NCBI RefSeq assembly: GCF_937875145.1 | Contig: NZ_CALNCS010000208.1 | Coordinates: forward strand, 1-23,495 | Length of the DNA: 23,495 nt | Reading direction: 5' to 3' | Source of the DNA: Alkalibaculum bacchi | GTDB taxonomy: Bacteria > Bacillota > Clostridia > Eubacteriales > Alkalibacteraceae | Shown: positions 22,127 to 23,495 of the stretch, in pieces | Position numbering within the stretch: the first letter of the stretch is position 1 | How the letters are laid out: each line of letters starts with the position of its first letter | The notes under the pieces: model-generated | The model's database searches: none | What the model saw: the letters and a program-made list of their open reading frames with translations, nothing else | What the model was told of the DNA's origin: nothing | Program-made: the position numbers and the translations under genes

Positions 22127-23071
22127 ATGAATTTTTACTTTGCACCAATGGAAGGATTGACTGGATATGTTTATAGAAATGCCCATAAAGCATATTTCAA
22201 TCATATTGATAAATATTTTTCACCTTTTATTATAGCTAATCAAAGTGCACGTCTTAAGACAAAGGAATTAAATGATATTATTCCAGAAAATAATAAAGAT
22301 ATTGTATTAGTCCCTCAATTGCTGACTAATAATGCCAATGATTTCATTCATATGACTAAAAAGATACAGACATTTGCATATGATGAGGTCAACTTAAATC
22401 TCGGATGTCCTTCTGGTACTGTAGTTTCAAAAGGTAGGGGGGCGGGTTTTTTGAGTAAGCCTAAGGAACTAGACACGTTTTTAGAGGAAATTTTCACTCA
22501 TTTGAGTATAAAGATATCTATTAAAACCAGAATTGGGAAAGACTCCCCTCATGAGTTTTACGAGTTAATTGAAATATACAATAAATATCCCCTTGAAGAA
22601 CTGATTATTCACCCAAGAATTCAATTAGACTTTTATAAAAATAAGCCTAATTTAGCCATCTTTAAAGACGCCCTAACTTTAAGTAAAAATCCTGTTTGCT
22701 ATAATGGCGATCTTTTTGCTGCTAAAGAATATGAAGCCTTTTGTTCTGATTTTCCTGATATCAATACGGTAATGATTGGTAGAGGTCTCATATACAACCC
22801 TGGATTAGCTATGGGCATTAAAACCAATACGAAATTAGATAAGAATTTACTTAAAGACTTCCATCACAGATTGTATGAGGACTATCAAAACATTCTCTTT
22901 GGTGATAAAAACGTGTTATTTAAAATGAAAGAAGTATGGTATTATATGATTGAAAGTTTTACAAATCATTCAAAATACGCAAAGAAAATAAAAAAAGCAC
23001 AGAGATTAACAGATTACGATGAAGTAATTACTAGTTTATTTGCAGAGCAGGAAATTTCAGAGGATAGGTAA
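22127..23071 (+). CDS. dus: tRNA-dihydrouridine synthase
   Basis: The 314-residue flavoenzyme reduces specific uridines in tRNA loops to dihydrouridine using NADPH and FMN. Visible features are the N-terminal FAPMEGLTGYVYR, the active-site loop NLNLGCPSGTVVSKGRGAG with catalytic C94, TRIGKDSP, the FMN-binding IHPRIQLDFYK (where many Dus proteins have HaRT), YNGDLF and the phosphate-binding MIGRGLIYNPG. The C-terminal helical domain (about 240-310) binds tRNA. Length is normal. ATG follows AAAGGAG by nine bases. Transcription starts at the promoter just upstream, and the DUF1905 gene 45 bp downstream is probably on the same transcript. Dus subtype and target position are not determined. Confidence 0.93.
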   Translation: MNFYFAPMEGLTGYVYRNAHKAYFNHIDKYFSPFIIANQSARLKTKELNDIIPENNKDIVLVPQLLTNNANDFIHMTKKIQTFAYDEVNLNLGCPSGTVVSKGRGAGFLSKPKELDTFLEEIFTHLSIKISIKTRIGKDSPHEFYELIEIYNKYPLEELIIHPRIQLDFYKNKPNLAIFKDALTLSKNPVCYNGDLFAAKEYEAFCSDFPDINTVMIGRGLIYNPGLAMGIKTNTKLDKNLLKDFHHRLYEDYQNILFGDKNVLFKMKEVWYYMIESFTNHSKYAKKIKKAQRLTDYDEVITSLFAEQEISEDR

Positions 23072-23116
23072 TGAGTTTAATGATATTACCATTTAATTTC
23101 AAATTAGGAGGTAAAT

Positions 23117-23389
23117 ATGAGTCAAAAAATCTATGAATTTGATGCTATAATATTAAAAGTGCCTGATATTGATGGTGCATATATAGAGTTTCCCTATGAT
23201 GTTCGAGAAGAATTTGGCAAAGGAAGGGTTAAAGTGCACGCTACCTTTGACGGCGAACCTTATGACGGCAGTTTAGTGCGAATAAAAACACCTTGCCATA
23301 TTATAGGCATACGTAAGGATATTAGAGCCAAGATTGGAAAGCAAGCTGGAGATACTGTTCATGTTACTATTCAAGAAAGAATCTCTTAA
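23117..23389 (+). CDS. DUF1905-domain protein
   Basis: The 90-residue protein is a stand-alone DUF1905 domain, a small beta-barrel: YEFDAIILKVPDIDGAYIEF, DVREEFGKGRVKVHATFDGE and the closing IRKDIRAKIGKQAGDTVHVT. The motif GIRKDIRAKIGKQAGD is highly characteristic. In other genomes the domain is often fused to a YdeI/OmpD-associated domain; here it is alone. The function is unknown. ATG follows AGGAGGTAAAT. The distance from dus (45 bp) suggests cotranscription. The remaining 106 bp of the window show no feature I can support. Confidence 0.9.
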   Translation: MSQKIYEFDAIILKVPDIDGAYIEFPYDVREEFGKGRVKVHATFDGEPYDGSLVRIKTPCHIIGIRKDIRAKIGKQAGDTVHVTIQERIS

Positions 23390-23495
23390 GTTGTTGAATT
23401 CAATAATTAAGACAATCAAACAAAATGCTTCCCTATTGCTCACGGCTATCGCATGAAAAAATAAACAAATAATTATCTTTTACTACTGTGTTGGG

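Noticed and set aside
1..23495. CRISPR array, tRNA/rRNA genes, intact transposase or prophage
   Set aside because: No regularly spaced direct repeats, no tRNA-like cloverleaf or CCA-ended gene, and no intact recombinase, transposase or phage structural gene were found by eye.

Overview
The window looks like chromosomal DNA from a low-GC, anaerobic Gram-positive bacterium (Clostridia/Firmicutes; an Alkaliphilus- or Clostridium-like host is my guess). The evidence is the AT-rich sequence, strong GGAGG-type ribosome binding sites, frequent TTG starts, an M-box leader, and families common in that group. There is no rRNA, tRNA, CRISPR array or intact insertion sequence. The region is accessory/housekeeping mosaic: mostly one- or two-gene units on both strands, separated by intergenic palindromic repeats and a few gene remnants.

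Layout. 1-540: palindromic DNA at the edge, a terminator and a small GNAT-type acetyltransferase. 539-3874: a 1111-residue protein joining a zinc-dependent phospholipase C-like domain, two fascin-like triple repeats, a PLAT/C2-like domain between them, and a DUF4474-type C-terminus. 4051-6326: a CodA-type cytosine deaminase relative in an operon with an EamA/DMT permease. 6518-6581: a 64-bp palindromic repeat that recurs at 14247-14310. 6642-9726: a magnesium P-type ATPase (MgtA type) with a complete regulatory leader: sigma-70 promoter, M-box aptamer, antiterminator/terminator, then a 13-codon ORF with a perfect Shine-Dalgarno sequence starting Met-Asp-Pro-Asp. 9853-12610: an acyl-ACP thioesterase and, divergently, a DUF2207 membrane protein.

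12665-14182: a hairpin repeat, a remnant resembling a serine recombinase C-terminus, a bacterial staygreen (magnesium-dechelatase family) protein, and a two-gene XRE regulator/membrane protein operon with a clear promoter and operator. 14247-16561: palindromic repeats that run into the end of a small membrane-anchored protein gene, another small membrane protein, and a J-domain protein with about six membrane segments. 16571-17693: a remnant resembling a serine hydrolase C-terminus, then a SatP/YaaH acetate transporter with promoter and terminator. 17781-20378: a P1B heavy-metal ATPase diverging from a TetR regulator, with operator-like palindromes between them. 20500-23389: a TIGR04076-like protein, an aspartate/glutamate racemase family protein, a tRNA-dihydrouridine synthase and a DUF1905 protein.

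The genes do not form one pathway. The parts that clearly work together are the mgtA leader and its ATPase, the deaminase with its permease, the XRE regulator with its membrane partner, and the TetR regulator with the metal ATPase. The strongest candidates for something under-described are the short ORF behind the M-box terminator, the phospholipase-fascin-PLAT-DUF4474 architecture, and the CodA relative with an altered active-site neighbour. All functions come from reading motifs by eye; no database search was run.
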